From Blastomonas aquatica (GTDB lineage Bacteria > Pseudomonadota > Alphaproteobacteria > Sphingomonadales > Sphingomonadaceae): 64,000 nucleotides of DNA. A program made the position numbers and the translations under genes. Every line of letters begins with the position of its first letter. Positions within the stretch are counted from its first letter, which is position 1. Below are positions 44,011 to 52,373 of this stretch, in pieces. The stretch covers positions 434,001-498,000 of the forward strand of contig NZ_BMGD01000001.1 of assembly GCF_014639875.1 (NCBI RefSeq). The letters are read 5' to 3'. The notes beneath the pieces are model-generated. The model did not search any database. It saw nothing but the letters and a program-made list of their open reading frames with translations, and was not told where the DNA came from.

Positions 44011-44217
44011 TCAAAAACCTTTCTCAATTCAGGGGAAGCGGGAGTCATTTCGAACCTGCGATCCTGCCGTCCGAACCGAACCTCCTCACGCATGTGCCGA
44101 AAGCGGAACACCACCTCAGTGCTGCACTGCAACACTGACGAGCGCTGTTTAACAGATTCGTCACAAAATAGCCACCCTGTAATGGCCATTCCGGACCCAA
44201 ATGGGGTCTGAGGCACG
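44011..44217. other. Intergenic region upstream of carD
   Basis: The gap between fdxA and carD is 314 bp. This part should hold the carD promoter and leader. A small inverted repeat (GACCC...GGGTC near 44195-44209) is visible. No gene, RNA or convincing promoter box was found by eye. Confidence 0.4.
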
Positions 44218-44218
44218 C

Positions 44219-44258
44219 AAAAACAAGCGGCGGCGGACGCAGAAGCGCATCCGCCGCT
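44219..44258 (-). terminator. Rho-independent terminator of fdxA
   Basis: Minus-strand hairpin: GCGGCGGATGC pairs with GCGTCCGCCGC across a short loop (plus-strand arms 44230-44240 and about 44247-44257, one mismatch). It is followed by TTGTTTTTG, a clear T-run (A-run 44219-44223 on the plus strand). It lies 67 bp downstream of the fdxA stop. Confidence 0.78.
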
Positions 44259-44324
44259 ACGGAAATGGTGTTTCAGTATGGCACGAGACTGGTAAAACCT
44301 CCCCGCTTGGGGAGAGTGGTCGTC

Positions 44325-44663
44325 TCAGTCGCCTTCGCCGGGCTCTGGCGAGAAGTGCGCTTCATACTTGCCGTCCTTGCCCTTGTATTCGTCCGCATCG
44401 GGCGGGGAATCACGCTTTTGCGTGATATTGGGCCATTCGGCACTGTACTTGGTGTTGAGCTCGAGCCACTTTTCCAGGCCGTCCTCGGTATCCGGGAGGA
44501 TGGCTTCTGCCGGGCATTCGGGTTCGCAAACGCCGCAGTCGATGCACTCGCTGGGGTTGATGACGAGCATGTTGTCGCCTTCGTAGAAGCAGTCCACGGG
44601 GCAAACTTCCACGCAGTCCATGTATTTGCACTTGATGCAGGCGTCGGTGACTACATAGGTCAT
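44325..44663 (-). CDS. fdxA: 7Fe ferredoxin FdxA
   Basis: A 112-residue ferredoxin with one [3Fe-4S] and one [4Fe-4S] cluster. The cysteines are in [29 protein letters not shown] and [16 protein letters not shown]. The first motif lacks the middle cysteine of a full CxxCxxC set, as expected for a 3Fe cluster. The acidic C-terminal tail ([13 protein letters not shown]) is typical of the Azotobacter FdI-like group. ATG 44663 is where homology begins, behind GGGGAG; the frame is open to 44786. A terminator follows. Confidence 0.94.
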   Translation of the reverse strand: MTYVVTDACIKCKYMDCVEVCPVDCFYEGDNMLVINPSECIDCGVCEPECPAEAILPDTEDGLEKWLELNTKYSAEWPNITQKRDSPPDADEYKGKDGKYEAHFSPEPGEGD

Positions 44664-44795
44664 CGGCTGTGATCGCTCCCCTGGGTGGCGTGCCGGGCAT
44701 CTCTCGCCCGGCTGGATGGTGATTCTGGGGGCCTTGCTATTGCGATCGGCCCGGTGCGTCAATATCGCGCTGCCATGGGCATGCAAAGCCCAGCT

Positions 44796-45062
44796 TTATC
44801 CGGCTGCGCGCCTGTCTTCCGGTTCACGGTAGCAGGCCATCGCTTCTTCTGCAGGCCCGCGCCGCCAGGGCAGATGATCGATCTGCAGCACGAGTACCCG
44901 TGTCCCTTGCGGCACGGTCAGGATATCGCCGCAGCGGACCGCGTGATGCGCCTTGACCACCCGGCTGCCGTTGCTGCGGATCAGGCCCTGCTCGGCGAGC
45001 ACCTTCCCCTGCGAGCGGCTGCGCACCAGCCGCAGATACCACAGCAGCACATCCATCCGCAT
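44796..45062 (-). CDS. S4-domain RNA-binding protein (Hsp15-like)
   Basis: An 88-residue protein. The S4 domain (MRMDVLLWYLRLVRSRSQGKVLAEQGLIRSNGSRVVKAHHAVRCGDIL) covers most of it, with a basic tail. E. coli Hsp15 binds stalled 50S subunits; the role here is inferred from that. The ATG at 45062 is where the family starts (MR.D..LW..R); the frame is open to 45272. It follows the SUV3-like helicase by 49 bp on the same strand, an RNA-related pairing often seen in alphaproteobacteria. Confidence 0.83.
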   Translation of the reverse strand: MRMDVLLWYLRLVRSRSQGKVLAEQGLIRSNGSRVVKAHHAVRCGDILTVPQGTRVLVLQIDHLPWRRGPAEEAMACYREPEDRRAAG

Positions 45063-45111
45063 GTGTCCGCCCGCCTGCGACCCACCCACTCCCGGTGCTG
45101 CACCGCCTGTA

Positions 45112-47685
45112 TCAGCCAATCGCCACCTTCCAGTCCGCCAAAGCTGCAAAATGCCCGTCGGGCCGGGGAGGCTGCGCTGCCTGGGGAGGCCGCTTGCGCG
45201 CCAGACCACGCCAACGCCACAGCGGCGCAGCCCCCGAGTTCTTTTCCTTGTCGCTCGCCTTGGCGCCATCACGGCGAAAGCCTGCCGCGCGCATCAGCCG
45301 GTCGGCATTGGCGGCACTCAATCCCATCGAGATCGCCAGCGCCGGGTCGATGACAAAGCTGGCGGCCTGCCCGCGGCGGTCGTGCGCAGCGCGGATGACC
45401 TTCTCTGCCATATCGACCCGCAACGCCTGATCGCCCAACAGGCGATAGGCGGGGTGGCCTGCAGGCGGCAACGCATCGGCTGCAACAACGGTGCGCAGCG
45501 CGGCGACCTGGGGATCAGCCGGAGCAGGCAACACGCCGCCTGACTGTACCGTGCGCATCACGCCCAACTGGCGCTGGCATTCGGGGCGGATCATCGGAGC
45601 GCAGAATACATCGAGGCTGCCCAACCGGACCCCCAGCCGCTGCAGCACCTGCCGCGAGGCGGGATCGAGCGCGCTGATCAGGCCATCGGCCTGGACCCGT
45701 GGCATCGCCCCTCCTGAATCGATCAGTTGCACCAGCAATGCGCGCAAGGGACCGGAGCAGCGTCGGTCCTCCGCCGCCTTGGTCAGCGCACGGACCGGCG
45801 CGAGCGACTGGCCGAGGTGCGCCTCGATCCAGCCTGCTACATGCGCCAGCAGTGCCTCGTATTCGGCGCGCGGCAAAGCCTCGAGCGCGCGGTCGGGCTG
45901 GAATTTCGGGAACGCCAGCGATGCCCCGCGCACGATCTGCCCGATCCGCTGCCCGCGCCACAGCAATGCGGGCTTGCCGCGATCGTCGCCAGCAATCGCG
46001 ACCGACGAAGCGTCATCGCCGATCAGCATCCGCGCCCGCTTGGCGAGCAGCCCGGGCAGGTGGCGGTCGGCAGCGGCGAGCAGCAGCTTGCGATCCGCCA
46101 GCCGTGCCTGTGCATCGACCACGAAAGCAAAACCGTTCAGCTTGCCGATCGGTTCGCCATCGACGCAAATCGCATCGCCCTCCTCGAGCGTGACCGGAAG
46201 CAGCGAAGCATCGCCGCCCAGTCCGCGCAGCAGCACGGCGGTGCGCCGATCGACGAACCGCTGCGCCAGCGCCTTGTGCAACGCGTCGGACAGCCGCTCC
46301 TCGACCGCGCGTGCGCGGCCGGCCATCTCGGCGGGGTCGGCCAGCCAGTCACGACGCTGCGCGACATACGACCAGGTGCGGATAGCGGCGATGCGCGCGC
46401 CGAGCTTTTCGACATCGCCCTGCACCTGATCGAGGTCGGCGATCCGCCGCGCGATGAAATCGACCGGGATGTGCCCGCGCCCCTGCCCCAGATGCTGCCA
46501 CAGCTGGCTGACGAAACTGGCGTGGTGCTCTGCGCCGCGATGCTGGAAATCGGGCAGGCTGCACACTGACCAGAACCGCCGCACCGCCGCAGTGCCGCGC
46601 ACGCTTGCACCGACATGCGGGTCATCGGCCAGCCGCCGCAGCACGGCGAGGTCGATCGCCTCGGGCGCAGGCTTGAGAACCGGGTTTGAAGGCGCGCGCT
46701 CGAGATCGGCGATCAGATGCCCCAGGCTGTCGAAACGCGGCGCCGAATCGCGCCAGAACAGCGACTTGAGCGGCGGGAACTGATGCTGCTCGATCCGCTC
46801 GATCTCTTCATCGGTGAACTGCGAATCCGCTCGGCCCGCGACCGACCCGAAGGTGCCATCGCGCTGGTGCCGCCCTGCGCGCCCGGCGATCTGCGCCATC
46901 TCGGGCAAAGTCAGCCGCCGCCTGCGTGACCCATCATATTTGTAGAGCGATGCGAACGCGACATGCTCGACATCCATGTTGAGTCCCATGCCGATCGCAT
47001 CGGTCGCGACAAGATAATCCACCTCGCCCGCCTGATACATCGCGACCTGCGCATTGCGCGTCGCGGGGCTCAACGCGCCCATCACCACCGCCGCCCCGCC
47101 GCGAAACCGGCGCAGCATCTCGGCAACGGCATAGACCTCTTCGGCCGAGAACGCGACGATCGCGCTGCGCGGCGGCAGCCGGGAGAGCTTCTTGATCCCC
47201 GCATAGCTCAATGTCGAAAAGCGCGGGCGGGTGGTGATATCGGCATCGGGGACCAGCGCCCGCACCATCGGCGCCAGCGCCTCGGACCCCAGGATCATCG
47301 TCTCGTCGCGGCCGCGGGCATTGAGGATGCGATCGGTGAACACATGGCCGCGCTCGGGGTGCGCCCCAAGCTGCGCCTCGTCGATCGCGACGAACGAAAA
47401 ATCGCGCTTGTCCTGGAGCGGCATGCTTTCGGCAGTGGAGAGGAACCAGCGCGCGCCCGGCGGAACGATGCGCTCTTCGCCGGTCACCAGCGCGACCTCC
47501 TTGGGCCCCTTGATCGCGACGACGCGATCATAGACCTCGCGCGCCAGCAGCCGCAGCGGAAAGCCGATCAGGCCGCTCGAGTGCGCGCTCATCCGCTCGA
47601 TGGCGAGGTGAGTCTTGCCGGTGTTGGTCGGCCCCAGTACCGCCGTTACCGACGCTTGTGCATATTGGGGCGAAAAACGGGTCAT
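45112..47685 (-). CDS. SUV3-like superfamily 2 RNA helicase
   Basis: An 857-residue helicase. Walker A is LGPTNTGKTHLAIERM at residues 17-32; the DExH-box equivalent is FVAIDEAQLGAHPERGHVF. Motif VI-type QIAGRAGRHQRDGTFG and TDAIGMGLNMDVEHVAF complete the core (to about residue 330). A long C-terminal region follows. Mitochondrial SUV3 acts in RNA degradation; alphaproteobacterial relatives are assumed to act on RNA. ATG 47685 follows AAGGCAGG. A stable hairpin lies in the leader just before it. The frame is open upstream to 48045 but has no homology. Confidence 0.88.
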   Translation of the reverse strand: MTRFSPQYAQASVTAVLGPTNTGKTHLAIERMSAHSSGLIGFPLRLLAREVYDRVVAIKGPKEVALVTGEERIVPPGARWFLSTAESMPLQDKRDFSFVAIDEAQLGAHPERGHVFTDRILNARGRDETMILGSEALAPMVRALVPDADITTRPRFSTLSYAGIKKLSRLPPRSAIVAFSAEEVYAVAEMLRRFRGGAAVVMGALSPATRNAQVAMYQAGEVDYLVATDAIGMGLNMDVEHVAFASLYKYDGSRRRRLTLPEMAQIAGRAGRHQRDGTFGSVAGRADSQFTDEEIERIEQHQFPPLKSLFWRDSAPRFDSLGHLIADLERAPSNPVLKPAPEAIDLAVLRRLADDPHVGASVRGTAAVRRFWSVCSLPDFQHRGAEHHASFVSQLWQHLGQGRGHIPVDFIARRIADLDQVQGDVEKLGARIAAIRTWSYVAQRRDWLADPAEMAGRARAVEERLSDALHKALAQRFVDRRTAVLLRGLGGDASLLPVTLEEGDAICVDGEPIGKLNGFAFVVDAQARLADRKLLLAAADRHLPGLLAKRARMLIGDDASSVAIAGDDRGKPALLWRGQRIGQIVRGASLAFPKFQPDRALEALPRAEYEALLAHVAGWIEAHLGQSLAPVRALTKAAEDRRCSGPLRALLVQLIDSGGAMPRVQADGLISALDPASRQVLQRLGVRLGSLDVFCAPMIRPECQRQLGVMRTVQSGGVLPAPADPQVAALRTVVAADALPPAGHPAYRLLGDQALRVDMAEKVIRAAHDRRGQAASFVIDPALAISMGLSAANADRLMRAAGFRRDGAKASDKEKNSGAAPLWRWRGLARKRPPQAAQPPRPDGHFAALADWKVAIG

Positions 47686-47705
47686 GATCGGCCTGCCTTC
47701 AAAAG

Positions 47706-47739
47706 CCTGATGTCTCAGGGCTCTTGCCCCTACATCAGG
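47706..47739 (-). promoter_or_regulatory. Leader hairpin before the helicase gene
   Basis: The arms CCTGATGT (47706-47713) and ACATCAGG (47732-47739) pair perfectly, with further inner pairing (AGGGC with GCCCC). On the minus strand the hairpin is followed by CTTTTG and then, within 15 bases, by the helicase ribosome site AAGGCAGG. The layout resembles an attenuator or a structure that affects ribosome access. This is inference from position only. Confidence 0.45.
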
Positions 47740-47966
47740 ACCCGGCGCCGCATATGCAAGACCCATTCGCGGGCTCGCCCAATCACCTGTGGACAGGTTC
47801 CGCCGCTGGTCTGGCATACAGCACTGCTCGTCCCGGCCTGTGCCCGATTTGCGGCGGGTTAATTTGACTTTAACCGGGGTTCTCCACAAGATTTGCGGGC
47901 GAGGGAAATCGCCATCGTGCGCGCCGAAGGGCGTGTCACGGGAGGAATGGCGAAAAAGGGTCGGAC

Positions 47967-49556
47967 TTGTTTCAGCAACGCGAACAGCTTTTCGGGGCCG
48001 GTGCAGCCACAGCCAGACTGTCGATGGCCGATGCGCTACCGTCACCGGCGGCGCGTGCGCCTGCTGGCAAACCGACTGCAGCGCGTGAACGCTGGGCGCA
48101 CGTCCTTGAAATCATCCGGGATACCAACTGGACCCCCGATCTGGGCACCAACATCGGCAGTGCGGAATGGTTTCGCGGTCTTGCGACGCTGTGCCTGCTG
48201 TGCACCGGCGCCTATGCCGTTTGGCCGGGCATCCACCCGCTGGGTGCGGCCGCGATGGCGCCTGCGCCAGTCGCACGCGAAGAACTGCGCAGCCAGATGA
48301 TCATGCCGATGGCGTTCGGCAGCGATACCGGCCGCGCGATGGCCGCCACCGATGCGGTGGTCGCGCTGCGCCAGGCGCCCGAGCGCCCGACGATCGAGCT
48401 TGCCGCCGTGATCGGTCGCGGCGACAGCTTCATGCGCGTGATGCAACGCGCAGGCGTGGGCGGCGGCGATGCGCAATCGGTCGCCAACCTCGTTTCGTCC
48501 GTGGTTCCGTTGAGCGATATCCGCGATGGCACCCGCATCGATATTATCCTCGGCCGCCGTTTTGCGCGCAACCAGCCACGCCCGGTCGAGAGCATCGCCT
48601 TCCGTGCGCGCTTCGACATGAACGTCGAGATCGTCCGCGCAGGAAGCTCGCTCGATCTGGTGCAAAAGCCGATCCTGGTCGATGCGACCCCGTTGCGCAT
48701 TCGCGGCACGGTCGGCTCCAGCCTGTATCGTTCGGCGCGCGCTGCCGGCGCGCCGCCGCGCGCGATCCAGGCCTATCTGCAGACCTTGGGCAGCCAGATG
48801 TCGATCGGCAGCGATATCCGCGCGACCGACGAGTTCGACATTATCGTGGACTACAAACGCGCCGCTACCGGCGAGGTCGAGATGGGCGAACTGCTCTATG
48901 CCGGGCTCGAGCGCAGCGGCAAGCCGCGCGCGCAGATGCTGCGCTGGAAGACCGGCAGCGGCGCGCAGTGGTTCGAAGCTTCGGGCGTTGGCGAGGAGCG
49001 CGGAGAGTTTGCGCGGCCGGTCAATGGCGCGATCACATCGGGCTATGGCTCGCGCCGCCACCCGATCCTCGGCTTCCGGCGGATGCACAGCGGCCTCGAT
49101 TTCCGCGCACGCAGCGGCACGCCGATCCATGCCACTGCCGACGGGGTGGTAAACTATGCCGGGCGCAAGGGCGGCTATGGCAATTTCGTGCGCATCGCAC
49201 ATGGCGGCAACCTCGCCAGCGGATACGGGCATATGAGCCGGATCGCGGTGAGCAATGGCACCCGCGTCCGGCGCGGCCAGGTGATCGGCTATGTCGGCTC
49301 GACTGGGCTTTCGACCGGACCGCACCTGCACTATGAAATGTATCGCGGCGGCCGCGCGGTCGATCCCAGCTCGGTCAAGTTCACCACCCGCGCGCAGCTT
49401 TCGGGCAGCGAACTGGCAAACTTCCGCGCGCGGCTGAAACAGCTTCAGGGCGTCACCCCCGGCGCTGCGCTGCAATCGATCGCCCCGCCCTCGAGCGCGG
49501 CGACGGCAGAACCCAAGCGCGAGATCGAACGGATCGCAGGCACGACGATCGCCTGA
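47967..49556 (+). CDS. M23-family peptidoglycan endopeptidase with membrane anchor
   Basis: A 529-residue predicted LytM-type zinc peptidase. One membrane segment (LATLCLLCTGAYAVWP, about residues 72-87) anchors it, with about 70 residues inside the cell. A regulatory region follows (about 130-330, including a LysM-like or OapA-like part around GRGDSFMRVMQRAG). The M23 domain (about 355-470) has GYGSRRHPILGFRRMHSGLDF and HLHYEMYRGG, giving the zinc ligands His, Asp and His. It would cut cell-wall cross-links. The TTG at 47967 follows AAAAAGGG; an ATG at 48024 is the alternative. Confidence 0.88.
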   Translation: MFQQREQLFGAGAATARLSMADALPSPAARAPAGKPTAARERWAHVLEIIRDTNWTPDLGTNIGSAEWFRGLATLCLLCTGAYAVWPGIHPLGAAAMAPAPVAREELRSQMIMPMAFGSDTGRAMAATDAVVALRQAPERPTIELAAVIGRGDSFMRVMQRAGVGGGDAQSVANLVSSVVPLSDIRDGTRIDIILGRRFARNQPRPVESIAFRARFDMNVEIVRAGSSLDLVQKPILVDATPLRIRGTVGSSLYRSARAAGAPPRAIQAYLQTLGSQMSIGSDIRATDEFDIIVDYKRAATGEVEMGELLYAGLERSGKPRAQMLRWKTGSGAQWFEASGVGEERGEFARPVNGAITSGYGSRRHPILGFRRMHSGLDFRARSGTPIHATADGVVNYAGRKGGYGNFVRIAHGGNLASGYGHMSRIAVSNGTRVRRGQVIGYVGSTGLSTGPHLHYEMYRGGRAVDPSSVKFTTRAQLSGSELANFRARLKQLQGVTPGAALQSIAPPSSAATAEPKREIERIAGTTIA

Positions 49557-49646
49557 CCTGCTACCCCACGCCACCGGAACCGATCGCGACATCAGGCGGT
49601 AATCCTTCAGACCGTTGCTGCATTCGCCGCGACGCGAAGGAGAGCG

Positions 49647-49853
49647 ATGATGACTGACAAACCCCATATCGAACCCGAAGAACGTGATACCCGCCCTAGT
49701 GGCGAGAAGACCGCCAAGCATGAAGGTGGCGGGCTGGTCCCAAAGGATTCGCGCAATGTCACGGGAACTGCGGTCGTCGAAGGCGACGGTCGTTGGACCG
49801 GCGCTGCGGTTCATCCCGAAGAGGGCCCGAAGGTCCCCAAGCCCAAAGATTGA
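49647..49853 (+). CDS. Small hydrophilic protein of unknown function
   Basis: A 68-residue protein, rich in Glu, Lys, Gly and Pro, with no predicted membrane segment or fold. AAGGAGAGCG is a very good ribosome site for ATG 49647 (a second ATG follows directly). Codon use looks coding (GC-rich third positions). No family is recognised. It lies alone between the M23 peptidase and the convergent xthA. Confidence 0.65.
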   Translation: MMTDKPHIEPEERDTRPSGEKTAKHEGGGLVPKDSRNVTGTAVVEGDGRWTGAAVHPEEGPKVPKPKD

Positions 49854-49922
49854 ACATCGAGCAGTTGCTGGGGGCGGCGCCTAACAAGCCGTCCCTTGCG
49901 GCTTATCGCCTTTGCCTCAAGC

Positions 49923-50699
49923 CTATGGCTTGAGTTCGACCCAGGTCGGGGCGTGGTCGCTGGCCTTTTCGCGGCCGCGGTGGTCCTTGTCGACGCCGAT
50001 CGCGCTCAGGCGGTCGGCGGCCTGCGGGCTGAGCAGCAGGTGGTCGATGCGGAAGCCATGGTCGCGTTGCCAGGCACCGGCCTGATAGTCCCAATAGGTC
50101 CACACCCCGCCCGCCGGACGCAGCGTACCGATCGCATCGGTCCAGCCATCGGCGAGGATGCGGCGATAGGCCGCGCGGCTTTCGGGCTGCATCAGCGCGT
50201 CCGATGCCATGGCGCGGACCGAATAGGTGTCATTGTCGCGGGGGATCACATTATAATCGCCTGCCAGCACCGCAGGCACCTCCTCGGCCATGATCTGCGC
50301 GGCGCGCTTGCGCAGACGGTCCATCCAGCGCAACTTGTAGTCGAACTTCGGCCCCGGCTGCGGATTGCCGTTGGGCAGGTAGATGGTTGCGACGCGAAGC
50401 CCGTGGACATCGGCCTCGAGATAGCGCGAATGCTCGTCCTCGGGCTCGCCCTCTAGCCCGCGCCGGACCTCGACCGGCTGGGCGTCGTGCGCCAGAATGG
50501 CCACGCCGTTGAAGCCCTTTTGGCCGTGCCAGATAGCGCCATAGCCCAGTTTCTCGAACTCCGACGCGGGGAAACCCTCGTCCTGAGTCTTGATCTCCTG
50601 CAGGCAGGCGACGGCAGGACGGGTGTCATCGAGCCATTCGAGCAGGCGCGGCAGGCGCGCCTTGATACCGTTGATGTTGTAGGAAGCGATACGCAGCAT
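49923..50699 (-). CDS. xthA: Exodeoxyribonuclease III
   Basis: A 258-residue AP endonuclease/3' exonuclease of base-excision repair. ASYNINGIKARLPRLLEWL opens the fold, followed by CLQEIKTQDEGFP (catalytic Glu), FNGVAIL, LPNGNPQPGPKFDYKLRW (catalytic Tyr region), LAGDYNVIPRDNDTY (Asp/Asn pair) and the ending RIDHLLLSPQ...SDHAPTWVEL (Asp-His). Length is typical. AAGAAGG precedes the ATG. It diverges from the first DUF4139 gene. Confidence 0.94.
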   Translation of the reverse strand: MLRIASYNINGIKARLPRLLEWLDDTRPAVACLQEIKTQDEGFPASEFEKLGYGAIWHGQKGFNGVAILAHDAQPVEVRRGLEGEPEDEHSRYLEADVHGLRVATIYLPNGNPQPGPKFDYKLRWMDRLRKRAAQIMAEEVPAVLAGDYNVIPRDNDTYSVRAMASDALMQPESRAAYRRILADGWTDAIGTLRPAGGVWTYWDYQAGAWQRDHGFRIDHLLLSPQAADRLSAIGVDKDHRGREKASDHAPTWVELKP

Positions 50700-50802
50700 G
50701 GCGCCTTCTTATCGGCCAGACCGGCGCTTGCCCAGCGATTTAGCCTCTGTTCATTTGAGCGCGCCTAAGCCACCATCCGCAGGTCCATCAGGGGAGGTCT
50801 TC

Positions 50803-52224
50803 ATGCAGCGTTCGTCTCGGATTTGGATGGGGCTGTGCGCCACCACCCTGGTCGCCCTCCCTCCCGCGCTGGCTCAGGATGCAGCCGACCCAAATGCGCC
50901 AAGCACGCAGGGCAATGTCTCGGTCACGGTCTACAATGGCGGCACCTCTCTGGTGCAGGACATCCGCAAGCTCAACATCGCCAACGGCACCAGCCGGATC
51001 GAATTTCCTGACGTGTCGGCGCAGATCCAGCCCGAGACCGTCTCGTTCGCCGCCGATGGCGCGACGATCGTCGAGCAAAATTTCGATTACGACCTGCTGA
51101 CGCCGGGCAAACTGATGGAAAAGGCGGTGGGTGAAACCATTACATTGGTGCGCACCAATCCCGCGACCGGTGCGGAGACCCGCGAGCGCGCCAAGGTGCT
51201 TTCGGTCAACCAGGGCGTGGTCGTCCAGATTGGCAGCCGCATCGAGGTGCTGCGCGACGACGGCCTGCCGGTGCGCGCGATCTTCGACAAGGTGCCCGAC
51301 AATCTGCGCGCACGGCCGACGCTGTCGATCACGCTCGACAGCCAGCGCGCGGGCGCCCGCGACGCTTCGATCCGTTATCTCACCGGAGGCCTCGGCTGGT
51401 CGGCGGACTATGTTGCGCTGTTCGATGAGGCCAAGGGCAGCATCGACGTGCAGGGCTGGGTGACGCTGTCGAACAGCTCGGGCACCACCTATCGCAACGC
51501 CGATACGCTGCTGGTTGCGGGCAATCCGCAGGGCGCATCGGGGGTCGGCAGGGGCGTCCAGAGAAATGGGGGTCGCAATATCCGCAGCGCCGGAACAGAA
51601 ACGGCAAACCGCGAGCGGCTGGGCGATTTCTATCTTTATCCCGTCGGCCGCACGACGATTGCCGACAAGCAGACCAAGCAGATCAACTTCCTCGACGTCC
51701 AAGGCGTGCCCGCATCGCGCGCATACGAATATCGGGTGGGTTGGCTCGCGAGCATCGAAGAACCCCGCAGCGCCGACACCGTGGTCAAGTTCAGCTCGAG
51801 CCAATCGGGCGGGCTCGGCGATGCGCTGCCTGCGGGATCGGTGCGCTTCTACCAGCGCGACCAGCGCGGATCGCCGCAGTTCATCGGCGAGAACGCGATC
51901 GATCACACCCCGATGGGCAGCGCGCTCGCGCTCAAGACCGGCGAGGCGTTCGACGTCAAGGTCAAGACCACGGTGGTCGAACGCAAGCGGCTGTCGAGCA
52001 CCCGCTGGCAGACCAGCATGCGCTATGAACTGACCAACGCCCGCGATGGCGCGGTCACGATCGACCTGATGCAATCGGGGCTCGACTTCGGCTGGACCGA
52101 TACGCGGGTGGTGACCGAGAGTTTGAAGAGCGAGCGCAGGAACAGCAATGCGGTGGTATGGGCGGTGAGCGTGCCTGCCAACGGCAGCGCGGAGGTCACC
52201 GCGACTTTTGAGACCAGGTATTGA
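50803..52224 (+). CDS. DUF4139-domain exported protein, first of two
   Basis: A 473-residue secreted protein. The signal peptide (RIWMGLCATTLVALPPALAQ) is followed by a DUF4139-type beta-rich fold: NVSVTVYNGGTSLVQDIRKL, then FDYDLLTPGKLMEKAVGETI, the block YLTGGLGWSADYVALFDEA, and the C-terminal part with RYELTNARDGAVTIDL and NSNAVVWAVSVPANGSAEVTATFETRY. The family's role is unknown. GGGGAGG precedes the ATG at 50803. A paralogue follows after a palindromic repeat. Confidence 0.83.
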   Translation: MQRSSRIWMGLCATTLVALPPALAQDAADPNAPSTQGNVSVTVYNGGTSLVQDIRKLNIANGTSRIEFPDVSAQIQPETVSFAADGATIVEQNFDYDLLTPGKLMEKAVGETITLVRTNPATGAETRERAKVLSVNQGVVVQIGSRIEVLRDDGLPVRAIFDKVPDNLRARPTLSITLDSQRAGARDASIRYLTGGLGWSADYVALFDEAKGSIDVQGWVTLSNSSGTTYRNADTLLVAGNPQGASGVGRGVQRNGGRNIRSAGTETANRERLGDFYLYPVGRTTIADKQTKQINFLDVQGVPASRAYEYRVGWLASIEEPRSADTVVKFSSSQSGGLGDALPAGSVRFYQRDQRGSPQFIGENAIDHTPMGSALALKTGEAFDVKVKTTVVERKRLSSTRWQTSMRYELTNARDGAVTIDLMQSGLDFGWTDTRVVTESLKSERRNSNAVVWAVSVPANGSAEVTATFETRY

Positions 52225-52259
52225 GGGTGGGTGAATAGGCCAACACCGTGCCCAACTCT

Positions 52260-52349
52260 CCACCCCCGTTTGTCCCGAGCGTGTCGAGGGACCTCGCGCT
52301 ACCCTTAGCGATCACGTCCCTCGGCTTCGCTCGGGACAAACGGGGGTGG
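52260..52349. repeat. Palindromic repeat before the second DUF4139 gene
   Basis: Perfect 21-bp arms: the left at 52260-52280 starts CCACCCCCGTTTGTCCCG and the right at 52329-52349 is its complement. Inner arms GTCGAGGGAC (52283-52292) and GTCCCTCGGC (52316-52325) pair nearly fully. It shares the core GTTTGTCCCGAGCG...GTCGAGGGAC with the repeat at 28590-28664, so both belong to one family. The open frame of the downstream gene extends back through it, but that part does not look like protein-coding sequence. Confidence 0.85.
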
Positions 52350-52373
52350 GCGCTTGGGGCCTTTTCACGGTGG

